Origin: Nocardia aurantia
Lineage (GTDB): Bacteria; Actinomycetota; Actinomycetes; Mycobacteriales; Mycobacteriaceae
Reading direction: 5' to 3'
Assembly (NCBI RefSeq): GCF_009604425.1
Contig: NZ_WEGI01000015.1
Coordinates: 62,001 to 126,000, forward strand
DNA length: 64,000 bases
This document shows, piece after piece, positions 34,308 through 41,826 of this stretch. A program made the translations under genes and the position numbers. Position 1 is the first letter of the stretch; each line of letters begins with the position of its first letter. The notes under the pieces were generated by a model, which was not told the DNA's origin, made no database searches, and worked only from the letters and a program-made list of their open reading frames with translations.

Positions 34308-34937
34308 TCAGCGGGTCGCGTAGGCGCTGAGGAAGGTGTCGGCCGCGGCGTCGGCGATGGTTTTCAGTTCGGCGACCGGAACCTTCCGGGTGCCGAGCCG
34401 CGAGCGTGACTCCAGCGGACCGGTGAGCAGGGCGAGGAACTGCTCCGCGGCGAGCACCGGATCGGGGGCGCGCAGCTGCCCGGCCACCACCAGTCGCGCG
34501 AACCGATCGGCCAACGCCTCGGCGATCCGGTGCGAGGTGCGGTCCTGCACCGTATCGGCCAGGTCGGGGAAGGTGGTCAGCTGCGCGTAGGTCAGTGCGC
34601 GCAGCGCCCGGGACCGCTCGCTGTTGCAGATCCGCAGCATCCGGTGGGCCGAATCACGCAGCGCCGCTTCCGGATCCGATCCGTGCTCGGAAATTCGCCC
34701 GACCGCCGCCAGACATTCCGCGCTGATCACGTCGGCCGCCGCCTCCACCGCCTCGCGCAGCAATGTCTCCTTGTCGGTGAGGTGGTTGTAGACGGTGGGC
34801 TTGGCGACACCCGCCTCGTCGGCGATCTCCTGGACACAGGCCTGCGCGTAGCCCCGGCGCGCGAATACCGCGAAGGCCGCGTCGAGGATGGCGCGGCGCT
34901 TGTCTATCCGGCCGCGGCCGGTCGCAGCTCCCGTCAC
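34308..34937 (-). CDS. TetR-family regulator
   Basis: A 209-residue TetR repressor: HTH at about 12-60 ('RRAILDAAFAVFARRGYAQACVQEIADEAGVAKPTVYNHLTDKETLL') and a helical TetR_C ligand domain. Starts at GTG 34937. It is divergent from a small Dabb-domain gene, and the shared 108-base region holds several inverted repeats, so autoregulation and control of that gene are likely. Ligand unknown. Confidence 0.88.
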   Translation of the reverse strand: MTGAATGRGRIDKRRAILDAAFAVFARRGYAQACVQEIADEAGVAKPTVYNHLTDKETLLREAVEAAADVISAECLAAVGRISEHGSDPEAALRDSAHRMLRICNSERSRALRALTYAQLTTFPDLADTVQDRTSHRIAEALADRFARLVVAGQLRAPDPVLAAEQFLALLTGPLESRSRLGTRKVPVAELKTIADAAADTFLSAYATR

Positions 34938-34966
34938 TCCCGAATGGTATCGCGGGTCAACTTGGT

Positions 34967-34982
34967 TGAACTTACGGGTTCA
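34967..34982. promoter_or_regulatory. TetR operator candidate A
   Basis: TGAAC-TTACGG-GTTCA, 5-bp arms, about 30 bases upstream of the tetR GTG. Larger arms GGTCAACT and AGTTGACC (34955-34998) flank it. Confidence 0.5.
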
Positions 34983-35013
34983 CTATTGCGAGTTGACCAA
35001 CCGGGGCATTATT

Positions 35014-35031
35014 TTGAACTGACAAGTTCAA
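35014..35031. promoter_or_regulatory. TetR operator candidate B
   Basis: Perfect inverted repeat TTGAACT-GACA-AGTTCAA directly before the Shine-Dalgarno (GAGGAGG, 35034-35040) of the Dabb gene. It shares the TGAAC/GTTCA core with candidate A. Confidence 0.65.
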
Positions 35032-35045
35032 TCGAGGAGGGTGTC

Positions 35046-35453
35046 ATGATCTTTCACCAGCTACGTTTCAAGTTCCGGGACGAAACGACCGAGGAGCAGA
35101 AGGAGGCCGTGCTGGCTCGATTGCGGCGCACGGCGGCGGTGGAATCCGTCAGCTTCGCGACGGTCGGCCGCCGCATCGGCGACAGTGCGGACGACGGTCT
35201 CACCCATGGCTACTACGTCGCCATCGCGGATCTGGCCGCGCTGGAGCGATACATGTACGACCCGGTCCACCTCGAGGGCGACCCGTACATCGTCCCGCAC
35301 TTCGACACGCTGGTCATCGGCCCGGACGTCACCGACGACCCCGACCCGGACCTGGCCGCGAAGATCATGGAGGTCAACCAGCGCAAGCTAGAGGACTACC
35401 CGGAGTGGGCAGAGCTGATGGCGACCGTGCCGGAGGTCCGCATCGCCCTCTGA
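35046..35453 (+). CDS. Dabb (stress-responsive A/B barrel) domain protein
   Basis: A 135-residue protein with the dimeric alpha-beta barrel fold: 'MIFHQLRFKFRDETTEEQKEAVL' opens it, 'GYYVAIADLAALERYMYDPVH' and 'VPHFDTLVIGPDVTDDPDPD' follow. Members bind or transform small hydrophobic molecules such as polyketides; exact function unknown. Strong ribosome site GAGGAGG at 35034. Divergent from TetR, presumably under its control. Confidence 0.82.
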   Translation: MIFHQLRFKFRDETTEEQKEAVLARLRRTAAVESVSFATVGRRIGDSADDGLTHGYYVAIADLAALERYMYDPVHLEGDPYIVPHFDTLVIGPDVTDDPDPDLAAKIMEVNQRKLEDYPEWAELMATVPEVRIAL

Positions 35454-35800
35454 GCCGACACCGGGCGTAGATCGCGGCCGCCGGTCAAATCAGCAGACCG
35501 GCTGGCGTATCAGCAGACCGGCTGGCGTATCAGCGGACCGGCTGGCGAGTCAGCCGACTGGGTGGCGTATCAGCGGACCGGGTGGCGAGTCAGCCGACTG
35601 GGTGGCGAGTCGGCCGACTGGGTGGCGAGTCGGCCGACTGGGTGGCGAGTCAGCGGACCGGCTGGCGAATCGGCCGACCGGGTGACGAATCGGCCGAGCG
35701 GGTGAAGGGGTCGACGTCGCACGAGTCGGTGTGACCCGGTGAATCGAGGCGCCTGGTGGCGTGTGCGAGCGACGGCAGAAGGCCGTTCCCGCAACGGAAT
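35454..35800 (+). other. Gap after the Dabb gene, repeat array only
   Basis: No gene is supported in these 347 bases between convergent genes. Apart from the 20-bp array, the last ~95 bases (35706-35800) show nothing. Confidence 0.6.
35488..35707 (+). repeat. 20-bp tandem array, about eleven copies
   Basis: Exact 20-base period with unit starts at 35491, 35511 and so on to about 35691. Two unit types mix: CAGCAGACCGGCTGGCGTAT and CAGCCGACTGGGTGGCGAGT. In the middle copies the junction forms the 12-bp perfect palindrome AGTCGGCCGACT (35608-35619, 35628-35639). No spacers, so not CRISPR. Period equals that of the array after ftsK, but the unit sequence differs. Confidence 0.9.
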
Positions 35801-36232
35801 TCACTCGGCGTAGGCCCAGCCGGTGATCGTGTCGGCCTCGATCCGGATCACCGGCCCCTGCGGCGGATTGTCCTGGTACTGGGCATATTTCGCGACGAGC
35901 CAGGTGATCGGCGCGGCGCGGCCGGCGTCGTCGGTGAGTACCCGGGCGCGGCCGTCGAGCCGCACCCACCACAACCGCGGCCAATCCTCGTCGTACTCGT
36001 CGGTGAGGATCGACGCGCGGCCGGTGGCGGCGATATTGCGCAGTCGCCGCAGATTCGTGGTGGTCTTCGGCTTGTGATCCACCGCGATCACCACGGCAGC
36101 GGGCTCGGCCGGCGGCGACACCGCGAAGGTCACCGGCACCACGTGCGGTGCGCCGTCCGCGCCGGTCGTGGCCAGCCGGGCCACCCGCGCCGCACGGAAC
36201 CGCCGCCACGCCTCGGATTCGTCCAACCGCAC
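35801..36232 (-). CDS. PPOX-class F420-dependent oxidoreductase (TIGR03668-like)
   Basis: A 143-residue split-barrel flavin/deazaflavin oxidoreductase. 'RVARLATTGADGAPHVVPVTFAV' forms the cofactor-binding strands, and 'VDHKPKTTTNLRRLRNIAATGRASILTDEYDEDWPRLWWVRLDGRARVL' is the family core. These actinobacterial proteins bind F420 or FMN. Start GTG 36232 is fixed by TACTTT (36239-36244, minus strand) six bases upstream, leaderless. Substrate unknown. Confidence 0.87.
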   Translation of the reverse strand: MRLDESEAWRRFRAARVARLATTGADGAPHVVPVTFAVSPPAEPAAVVIAVDHKPKTTTNLRRLRNIAATGRASILTDEYDEDWPRLWWVRLDGRARVLTDDAGRAAPITWLVAKYAQYQDNPPQGPVIRIEADTITGWAYAE

Positions 36233-36251
36233 CGGCTCAAAGTACGCCGCG

Positions 36252-36345
36252 ATGCTCGAACTTTGGTCCCAGCGCGACCCGAACCCTCGTCCCAGCGCGC
36301 TCGAACCTTCGTCTCCGCGACGCTCGAACCTCGTCCCAGCACGGA
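36252..36345. repeat. Degenerate ~22-bp repeats upstream of the PPOX gene
   Basis: CTCGAAC followed by a CGTCCCAGC-like block recurs four times (near 36255, 36279, 36300, 36323) at 21-24-base spacing, immediately upstream of the -10 of the PPOX gene. Could be regulator half-sites or neutral repeats. Confidence 0.55.
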
Positions 36346-36423
36346 CGATCGGCCCTGTCCGAGTCGATCCGCGCGGGGGATCGGCCCTACCGGACAGGTC
36401 CGCGTGGCCGGAATCTCGGATTC

Positions 36424-36708
36424 TCAGCCCGCGAACGCCCCGAACACCGGCTGCCACTCGGCGAAGCGGACGGCGTCGATCACGCCGGCCTGCGCGAACG
36501 GGTCCTGGGCGAGCAGTTTCTCCAGCGCCTCGGCGTCGTCGGCGCGGAACAGCAGCAGCGCGCCCGAGCCGTCGGTGTACGGACCGGTGGTGAGGACGAC
36601 GCCCGCGTCGGCCTGACCGGACAGCCAGTCGCGGTGCGCCGGGCGATGCTCGTCGCGACCGGGGACGGTGGCCTCGGAATAGGTGTAGTGGACGGCGAAG
36701 ATGGGCAT
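36424..36708 (-). CDS. YciI-family protein
   Basis: A 94-residue ferredoxin-like fold protein: 'FAVHYTYSEATVPGRDEHRPAHRDWLSGQADAGVVLTTGPY' contains the conserved His (RPAHRDWL) and 'GALLLFRADDAEALEKLLAQDPFAQAGVID' the usual C-terminal half. YciI proteins are putative small-molecule lyases/dehydratases. ATG 36708 has AGGAG at -10 to -6. Same strand as argA upstream, 57 bases away. Confidence 0.9.
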   Translation of the reverse strand: MPIFAVHYTYSEATVPGRDEHRPAHRDWLSGQADAGVVLTTGPYTDGSGALLLFRADDAEALEKLLAQDPFAQAGVIDAVRFAEWQPVFGAFAG

Positions 36709-36765
36709 GGGAACTCCTCTGTGCTGGTGCAGGGTCGGAACGGGAAATGTTCGGGCGCAACCGGA

Positions 36766-37308
36766 TCAGAGCGTGAGCAGCATCCGGGTATTCCCCAGTG
36801 TGTTGGGCTTCACAAAGCTGAGGTCGAGGAATTCCGCGACGCCGGTGTCGTAGGACCGACACATCTCCGCGAACACCTCCGCGGTCACCGGCGTACCGTC
36901 GATTTCGACGAATCCGTGCCGCCCGAAGAAATCCACCTCGAAGGTGAGCACGAACAACCGTTGCAACTGCAACTCCCGGGCGGTGTCGATCAGCTGTCGC
37001 ACCACGAGATGGCCCACCCCGCATCCCTGTGCGTCGGGGTGCACGGCCACCGTGCGCACCTCACCGAGGTCGGCCCACAGCACGTGCAGTGCGCCACAAC
37101 CGACCACTCGGTCGTCCAGCTCCGCCACCCAGAATTCCTGCACCGACTCGTAGAGGGTGACCAGGTTCTTCTCCAGCAGGATCCGGCCCGCGTAGAGGTC
37201 GATCAGGCCCTTGATCGCCGGAATGTCGGAAGCGCGGGCACGTCGCACGACCGGGCGTCGAGTATCAACGTCGCCGATCGAATCGCTGTGCGGTGCCCGT
37301 GTTGTCAT
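36766..37308 (-). CDS. argA: Amino-acid N-acetyltransferase (ArgA, GNAT type)
   Basis: A 180-residue GNAT protein orthologous to Rv2747, a single-domain N-acetylglutamate synthase of arginine synthesis. 'VRRARASDIPAIKGLIDLYAGRILLEKNLVTLYESVQEFWVAELD' leads, 'VRTVAVHPDAQGCGVGHLVVRQLI' is the acetyl-CoA-binding loop, and 'FFGRHGFVEIDGTPV' follows. Leaderless: TACTCT (37316-37321, minus strand) is 7 bases before ATG 37308. In M. tuberculosis it lies next to ftsK; here about 2.8 kb of accessory genes separate them. Confidence 0.92.
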   Translation of the reverse strand: MTTRAPHSDSIGDVDTRRPVVRRARASDIPAIKGLIDLYAGRILLEKNLVTLYESVQEFWVAELDDRVVGCGALHVLWADLGEVRTVAVHPDAQGCGVGHLVVRQLIDTARELQLQRLFVLTFEVDFFGRHGFVEIDGTPVTAEVFAEMCRSYDTGVAEFLDLSFVKPNTLGNTRMLLTL

Positions 37309-37421
37309 GGGGTGCAGAGTAGTCGGACGGGTTACCGATAGTCTGGTGGAGTGCCGTACATCTCGCCCTGCCGCTGGACCCCCGCTGTGCGGGTGCGCGG
37401 CCGGGCCGGGCCTGGTCGGGG

Positions 37422-38105
37422 GTGCCGGTGACGGTGCAGAGCGACGATATGGATCGTGTCTGGCTGGACGACGCCACCCGGGCACGTGCGAACGTGGTGC
37501 CCGTGGCCGGTGAGCCCGTCCGGGCGCCCGAACCGGCGGCCGTGCCGCTGCTCAACATCGCCAACATCCTCACCGTGCTGCGGATCGCGATCGTGCCGCT
37601 GTTCCTGGTGACCCTGTTCGCCGCCGGCGGGCACGCCCCGGTCTGGCGGATCGTCGCGACCGTGTTGTTCGGGGTGGCGGCGATCACCGATCGGATCGAC
37701 GGGCAACTGGCCCGCAAATACGGTCTGGTGACCGATTTCGGCAAACTCGCCGACCCGATCGCCGACAAGGCGCTGATCGGCTCCGCGCTGATCGGCCTGT
37801 CCCTGCTCGACGATCTGTCGTGGTGGCTGACCATTGTCATTTGCGCGCGCGAGATCGGCATCACGCTGCTGCGCCTGGCCGTGGTGCGGCGCGGGGTGAT
37901 CCCGGCCGGTCGTGGCGGGAAGTTGAAGACGCTGGTGCAGTCGCTGGCGATCGGCGTGCTGTTGCTGCCGCTGTCCGGCGCCTGGGCCACCGCCGGTCTG
38001 GTACTCATGCTGGTGGCGGTCGTGCTGACGGTCGTCACCGGCCTGGACTACATCGTGCAGGCGGTCCGGCTGTGGTCCACGCCGGTCGCCCGGCCGCGGT
38101 CCTGA
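37422..38105 (+). CDS. pgsA: CDP-alcohol phosphatidyltransferase (PgsA-like)
   Basis: A 227-residue membrane enzyme with the CDP-alcohol transferase signature DRIDGQLARKYG...DFGKLADPIAD, which binds two metal ions and the CDP moiety. Most likely phosphatidylglycerophosphate synthase, as for Rv2746c (pgsA3), feeding phosphatidylglycerol and cardiolipin synthesis. About five to six helices. Several in-frame GTG codons (37422, 37428, 37434) could start it. It heads the pgsA-cinA-clgR-pspA-pspM series. Confidence 0.9.
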   Translation: MPVTVQSDDMDRVWLDDATRARANVVPVAGEPVRAPEPAAVPLLNIANILTVLRIAIVPLFLVTLFAAGGHAPVWRIVATVLFGVAAITDRIDGQLARKYGLVTDFGKLADPIADKALIGSALIGLSLLDDLSWWLTIVICAREIGITLLRLAVVRRGVIPAGRGGKLKTLVQSLAIGVLLLPLSGAWATAGLVLMLVAVVLTVVTGLDYIVQAVRLWSTPVARPRS

Positions 38106-38119
38106 CCCGCGGAGCTCCC

Positions 38120-38716
38120 GTGTCGTCGCCAGGCGCCGGTCCCGGCCACCGATCGAGTGCGGCTCCCGCCGCCCCGCCGGGATCCGCCGTGCCCGAGGCC
38201 GGCACCGCGGGACCGGACCCGCTGACCGCTTCGGTGCCCGCCGCCGACCTGGTCCGGGCGCTGCGGACCGCCGGGCTGACCGTGGCGACCGCCGAATCGC
38301 TGACCGCGGGCCTACTCGCGGCCACGATCGCCGGGGTCCCGGGAGCCAGCAACGTCCTGCGCGGCGGTCTGATCGTGTACGCCACCGATCTGAAGCACAC
38401 CCTCGCCGGTGTGACGCCACACACCCTCGCCACCGACGGCCCGGTCGCCCCGGCTACCGCCGAGCAACTGGCCGTCGGCGCCCGCAACGTCTGCGGCGCC
38501 GACTGGGGTGTGGGCCTGACCGGGGTGGCCGGACCCGATCCGCAGGACGGTCAGCCGGTCGGCACCGTCTATCTGGGATTCGCCGGTCCGGAGGGTACCG
38601 AGGTGATCCGGTTGAAACTGCCGGGCGACCGGTGGACCATCAGACTGGAAACGGTTCGTGCGGCTGTCACCGAGTTGATCCGCACGCTCGGTTCTCGTCC
38701 GCTCACCGATGTGTGA
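38120..38716 (+). CDS. CinA C-terminal domain / nicotinamide-nucleotide amidohydrolase
   Basis: A 198-residue protein consisting of the PncC/CinA_C domain alone: 'LVRALRTAGLTVATAESLTAGLLAATIAGVPGASNVLRGGLIVYATDLKHTLAGV' and 'GVGLTGVAGPDPQDGQPVGTVYLGF'. PncC deamidates NMN to nicotinate mononucleotide in pyridine-nucleotide recycling. The MoCF domain of full CinA is missing, and the first ~45 residues are Pro/Ala-rich. GTG 38120 lies 15 bases after the pgsA stop. Confidence 0.88.
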   Translation: MSSPGAGPGHRSSAAPAAPPGSAVPEAGTAGPDPLTASVPAADLVRALRTAGLTVATAESLTAGLLAATIAGVPGASNVLRGGLIVYATDLKHTLAGVTPHTLATDGPVAPATAEQLAVGARNVCGADWGVGLTGVAGPDPQDGQPVGTVYLGFAGPEGTEVIRLKLPGDRWTIRLETVRAAVTELIRTLGSRPLTDV

Positions 38717-38733
38717 ATCAGCACCGGGTGCGC

Positions 38734-38762
38734 GGGAACCAAGCGGGCGGCACATGACGTTG
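38734..38762 (+). promoter_or_regulatory. SigE-type (ECF) promoter before clgR
   Basis: GGGAAC (38734-38739), 18 bases, then CGTTG (38758-38762). This matches the mycobacterial SigE consensus (GGAAC with N18-19 and CGTTG) and lies 48 bases before the clgR ATG. In M. tuberculosis clgR is SigE-dependent under envelope stress. Confidence 0.75.
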
Positions 38763-38809
38763 TCACAGCAGAAGCTCGATCCGGCGACAGGGAACGTGAG
38801 GAGAGCGAC

Positions 38810-39199
38810 ATGACGCTGCTGCGAGAGGCCATCGGGGATAGTTTGCGGCGCGCTCGGGTCGCCCAGAGCCGGACTCTGCGTGAGGTGTCGACCGCCGCGC
38901 GGGTCAGCCTCGGATACCTGTCGGAGGTGGAGCGCGGCCGCAAGGAGGCCTCCAGCGAACTGCTGGCCGCCATCTGCCAGGCGCTCGACGTGCCGCTGTC
39001 GGAGGTGTTGTCCGACGTCAGCGCCAGCATGGCCGGCGCCGACGCGGTAGCCCGGGAGGCGGCCGCCGTACCGGTGCCCGCCGCCGACGCGATGCCCGCC
39101 GATGCCGCCACCGCCGCCGTGGGACACCTGGCCGCCGACACCCGGATCGTCATTCCGGCCCCCAAGGCCGAGCGACTGGTCCTGGTGCAGGCCAAGTAA
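38810..39199 (+). CDS. clgR: XRE-family regulator ClgR
   Basis: A 129-residue helix-turn-helix activator: 'IGDSLRRARVAQSRTLREVSTAARVSLGYLSEVERGRKEASSELLAAICQALDVPLSEVL' covers residues 8-68, followed by an Ala/Pro-rich linker. ClgR activates clp protease, pspA and other proteostasis genes and is itself degraded by ClpP. ATG 38810 has GAGGAGAGC upstream. Orthologue of Rv2745c, with pspA downstream as in mycobacteria. Confidence 0.93.
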   Translation: MTLLREAIGDSLRRARVAQSRTLREVSTAARVSLGYLSEVERGRKEASSELLAAICQALDVPLSEVLSDVSASMAGADAVAREAAAVPVPAADAMPADAATAAVGHLAADTRIVIPAPKAERLVLVQAK

Positions 39200-39247
39200 C
39201 GACCAGCCGAATGCGACGTGATCGGTATCGACAAACCTGGGCGTGAT

Positions 39248-39258
39248 CGCGGGAAGCG
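39248..39258. promoter_or_regulatory. Candidate ClgR box upstream of pspA
   Basis: CGC-GGGAA-GCG matches the CGC-N5-GCG core described for ClgR sites, 152 bases before the pspA ATG and upstream of possible -10 elements near 39261 and 39331. The flanks match the consensus only in part. Confidence 0.4.
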
Positions 39259-39410
39259 GTTAGATTTCTCTGTAAGCGTCGGTGACGGTCGGGTTTCTCC
39301 GCATCCGGCCCCGCGTGGTGGAGGATAGGGACATATACGGGTGCGTGATGGTCGCGCACTACAGTCGCGCGAGAACCGTGCGGCGCGTCAGATGGAGGCG
39401 GGATCAACCG

Positions 39411-40226
39411 ATGGCTAATCCGTTCGTCAAGGCCTGGAAGTACCTGATGGCCCTCTTCGATTCGAAGATCGAGGAGCACGCGGATCCGAAGGTCCAGATT
39501 CAGCAGGCGATCGAGGAAGCCCAGCGTCAGCACCAGCTCCTGTCGCAGCAGGCGGCCTCGGTGATCGGCAACCAGCGGCAGCTGGAGATGAAGCTGAACC
39601 GGCAGCTCGACGAGGTCGAGAAGCTCAACGCCAACGCGCGGCAGGCCGTGCTGCTCGCCGACCAGGCCACCACCGCCGGCGACAGCGACAAGGCGATCCA
39701 GTACACCAACGCCGCCGAGGCGTTCGCCGCGCAGCTGGTCACCGCGGAGCAGTCCGTCGAGGACCTGAAGGTGCTGCACGATCAGTCGTTGCAGGCGGCC
39801 GCGCAGGCGAAGAAGGCCGTCGAGCAGAACGCGATGCTGTTGCAGCAGAAGGTCGCCGAGCGCACCAAGCTGCTGTCCCAGCTGGAGCAGGCGAAGATGC
39901 AGGAGCAGGTGTCGGCCTCGCTGCAGCGGATGGACTCCACCCTCTCCGCACCGGGCACCACCCCGAGCCTGGACGCGGTCCGCGAGAAGATCGAGCGGCG
40001 CTACGCCAACGCCCTCGGCGCCGCGGAGCTCGCGCAGAACACCGTGCAGGGCCGGATGATGGAGGTCCAGCAGGCCAGCGTGCAGATGGCCGGCCACTCC
40101 CGCCTGGAGCAGATCCGCGCCTCCATGCGCGGCGACCAGCTGCCCGCCGGCGGCACCGCCGCCCCGCAGGCCGTCCCGAATCCGGCTGCCGCACAGCTCG
40201 ACAAGGGCCAGGCCGCTCAGCAGTAA
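39411..40226 (+). CDS. pspA: Phage shock protein A homologue (35-kDa antigen type)
   Basis: A 271-residue PspA/IM30 protein: amphipathic N-terminus 'NPFVKAWKYLMALFDSKIEEHADPKVQIQQAIEEAQRQHQLLSQQAASVIGNQRQLEMKL', then long coiled coils. It binds stressed membranes and scaffolds repair. ATG 39411 with GGAGGCGGG upstream; the longer open frame to 39282 is not conserved. Orthologue of Rv2744c, and likely induced through ClgR/SigE. Gln-rich C-terminus. Confidence 0.94.
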   Translation: MANPFVKAWKYLMALFDSKIEEHADPKVQIQQAIEEAQRQHQLLSQQAASVIGNQRQLEMKLNRQLDEVEKLNANARQAVLLADQATTAGDSDKAIQYTNAAEAFAAQLVTAEQSVEDLKVLHDQSLQAAAQAKKAVEQNAMLLQQKVAERTKLLSQLEQAKMQEQVSASLQRMDSTLSAPGTTPSLDAVREKIERRYANALGAAELAQNTVQGRMMEVQQASVQMAGHSRLEQIRASMRGDQLPAGGTAAPQAVPNPAAAQLDKGQAAQQ

Positions 40227-40757
40227 GCGTTCGCTCGGAAGGACCATGTGATGGGGAGGCCGCCGGATCGAGGCACCCGCTCGCCCGCCCGCCCGGGCAG
40301 GTGGATGTTCGGCGCCGCGCCGCCTCCCGCCACTGTCGGTCCGAGCGCCGCCCGGCGCGGAAACCCGCCGTCCCCGGACCGTGCCGAATCGGAGCGCGCA
40401 CCCGGTGCGCGCCGTGCCGAACCGGGGCGTGAACCATCCGTCGGCCGTGCCGAACCCGGGACGCGTCCGGACCGTGAGCGCACCGACTCCATCGATGGTG
40501 TCGTCCGTGCCGAGCACCGGAATCACCGTCCCGCCGGCCCGGCCGCGGTATCCGCGAGCCGTGAGGCCGTGGCGGACGGTCGCACCGCAGCCACCGCAGC
40601 GCAGGGGCCGCAGGACGACCCAGCCCGGCCGGGCGGCCGTGACGCACGCACCGCGACACGCCCGGCCGGATCCGGCAGGCGGGCGAATCAGTCCGGGGGA
40701 CAAGCAGACTCGGCCGGCCGATGGCCACATGTCGGTGGCCGGGCCGATAATGCCGAT
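40227..40757 (+). other. Low-complexity gap between pspA and the PspM-like gene
   Basis: The frame of the next gene stays open back to 40248, but the predicted residues are an Arg/Pro/Gly/Ala mix without pattern, and CGTGCCGA recurs at about 40379, 40412, 40447 and 40507. GCGCGCACC and GGTGCGCGC (40394-40412) form a palindrome. It is read here as mostly noncoding; it could instead be a disordered N-terminal arm. Confidence 0.5.
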
Positions 40758-41663
40758 ATGGCTGGAGTGAGGGGCGCCCGTGCGGGGACCGCCGGGCACG
40801 GCGCGACCCGGGGGCGAGCGATCCCGGGTGTGGTCCGAGAGTTCTTGTCGCAGTCGGGGATCGAAATCGAGCGGGTCGAACGAGCCCGGCAGGCCTCCGA
40901 TACGGTCCGCGAGGTCGGCGAACACGCACTGCACGCCGTCCGCAAATGGGCCGACCCGCGCGAGCGAGAACTTCGCCGTCGCCGCCGTTTCCGCCGCCGC
41001 ACCCTGCGCCTGGGAGCCGCCTCCGGTATCACCGCCCTCGGCACCGCCGGACTGGTGATCCTGTCGGCCCCCGTGTGGGCCGTGGTCGTGGTCGCGGGCG
41101 GCGCCGCCGCCCTGGTCACCGGTGCCGCGGTGAGCACCCGCCGCTACCTGGCGTTGCAGCGAAACCCGTTGCCGCAGGCCGCTTTCGTCCCCACGAAGTT
41201 ACCGCCGGTCCGCTCCGCCGCACGAGCGCCGATCTCCCGGCTGGTCCGGGCCGAACGAGCCCTGCACACCCTCGGCACCCAGATCGCCCGGCACGGACGG
41301 CTACCCGCCGACGACTTGGCAGACACCTTCGAGACCGCCGGTTCCGGCGCCGCCGCCCTGCACGCGCTGGCCGCCGACGTCACCGCCATGGAGCAGGCGC
41401 TCACCCTTGTCGGACAGCGACATTCGGTCCCGGAACTGAGCACGCGCGTGGATATCGTGGTGGCCCGGCTGGATTCCGGCGTGGACGAATACGAACTGCT
41501 GGTGGCCGCCGCCGGCCGAATCCTGGCGGCACCGCCCGATCCGGCGGTCCCCGACAACGTCGGCTGGGCCCTCACCGACCTCCGCGACGCCGCCGACCGC
41601 CTCGACGGCTGGGCTCAGGCCCTCGCCGAACTCGCCGACCGCAACCACCCGCCGGCCCGCTAG
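40758..41663 (+). CDS. PspM-like membrane protein
   Basis: A 301-residue protein with a basic region, two membrane helices near 100-145 ('SGITALGTAGLVILSAPVWAVVVVAGGAAALVTGAAV') and a helical C-terminal half. Placement after clgR-pspA matches Rv2743c (PspM), which tethers PspA at the membrane. ATG 40758 is chosen because GATAAT at 40746-40751 is an excellent -10 six bases upstream, so the gene can have its own leaderless transcript. A start at 40248 would add 170 low-complexity residues. Confidence 0.75.
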   Translation: MAGVRGARAGTAGHGATRGRAIPGVVREFLSQSGIEIERVERARQASDTVREVGEHALHAVRKWADPRERELRRRRRFRRRTLRLGAASGITALGTAGLVILSAPVWAVVVVAGGAAALVTGAAVSTRRYLALQRNPLPQAAFVPTKLPPVRSAARAPISRLVRAERALHTLGTQIARHGRLPADDLADTFETAGSGAAALHALAADVTAMEQALTLVGQRHSVPELSTRVDIVVARLDSGVDEYELLVAAAGRILAAPPDPAVPDNVGWALTDLRDAADRLDGWAQALAELADRNHPPAR

Positions 41664-41826
41664 CGGGTACCGACTGCCCGTGCGGCCGAGGCGATCCGCC
41701 GGTTGCCACCGCATCCTGCGCTCCTCGTCCGCCGCTGACCGGGCCTGTGCCGCAAGCCCGTTCGCTTCGATCCCCGGGCCGAGTACCCACCACGGGGCGA
41801 GCGGCGGAACATGTTTGGATGCTGTC

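Noticed and set aside
34025..35707. CRISPR array
   Set aside because: Units are contiguous with no spacers, and no cas genes are in the window.
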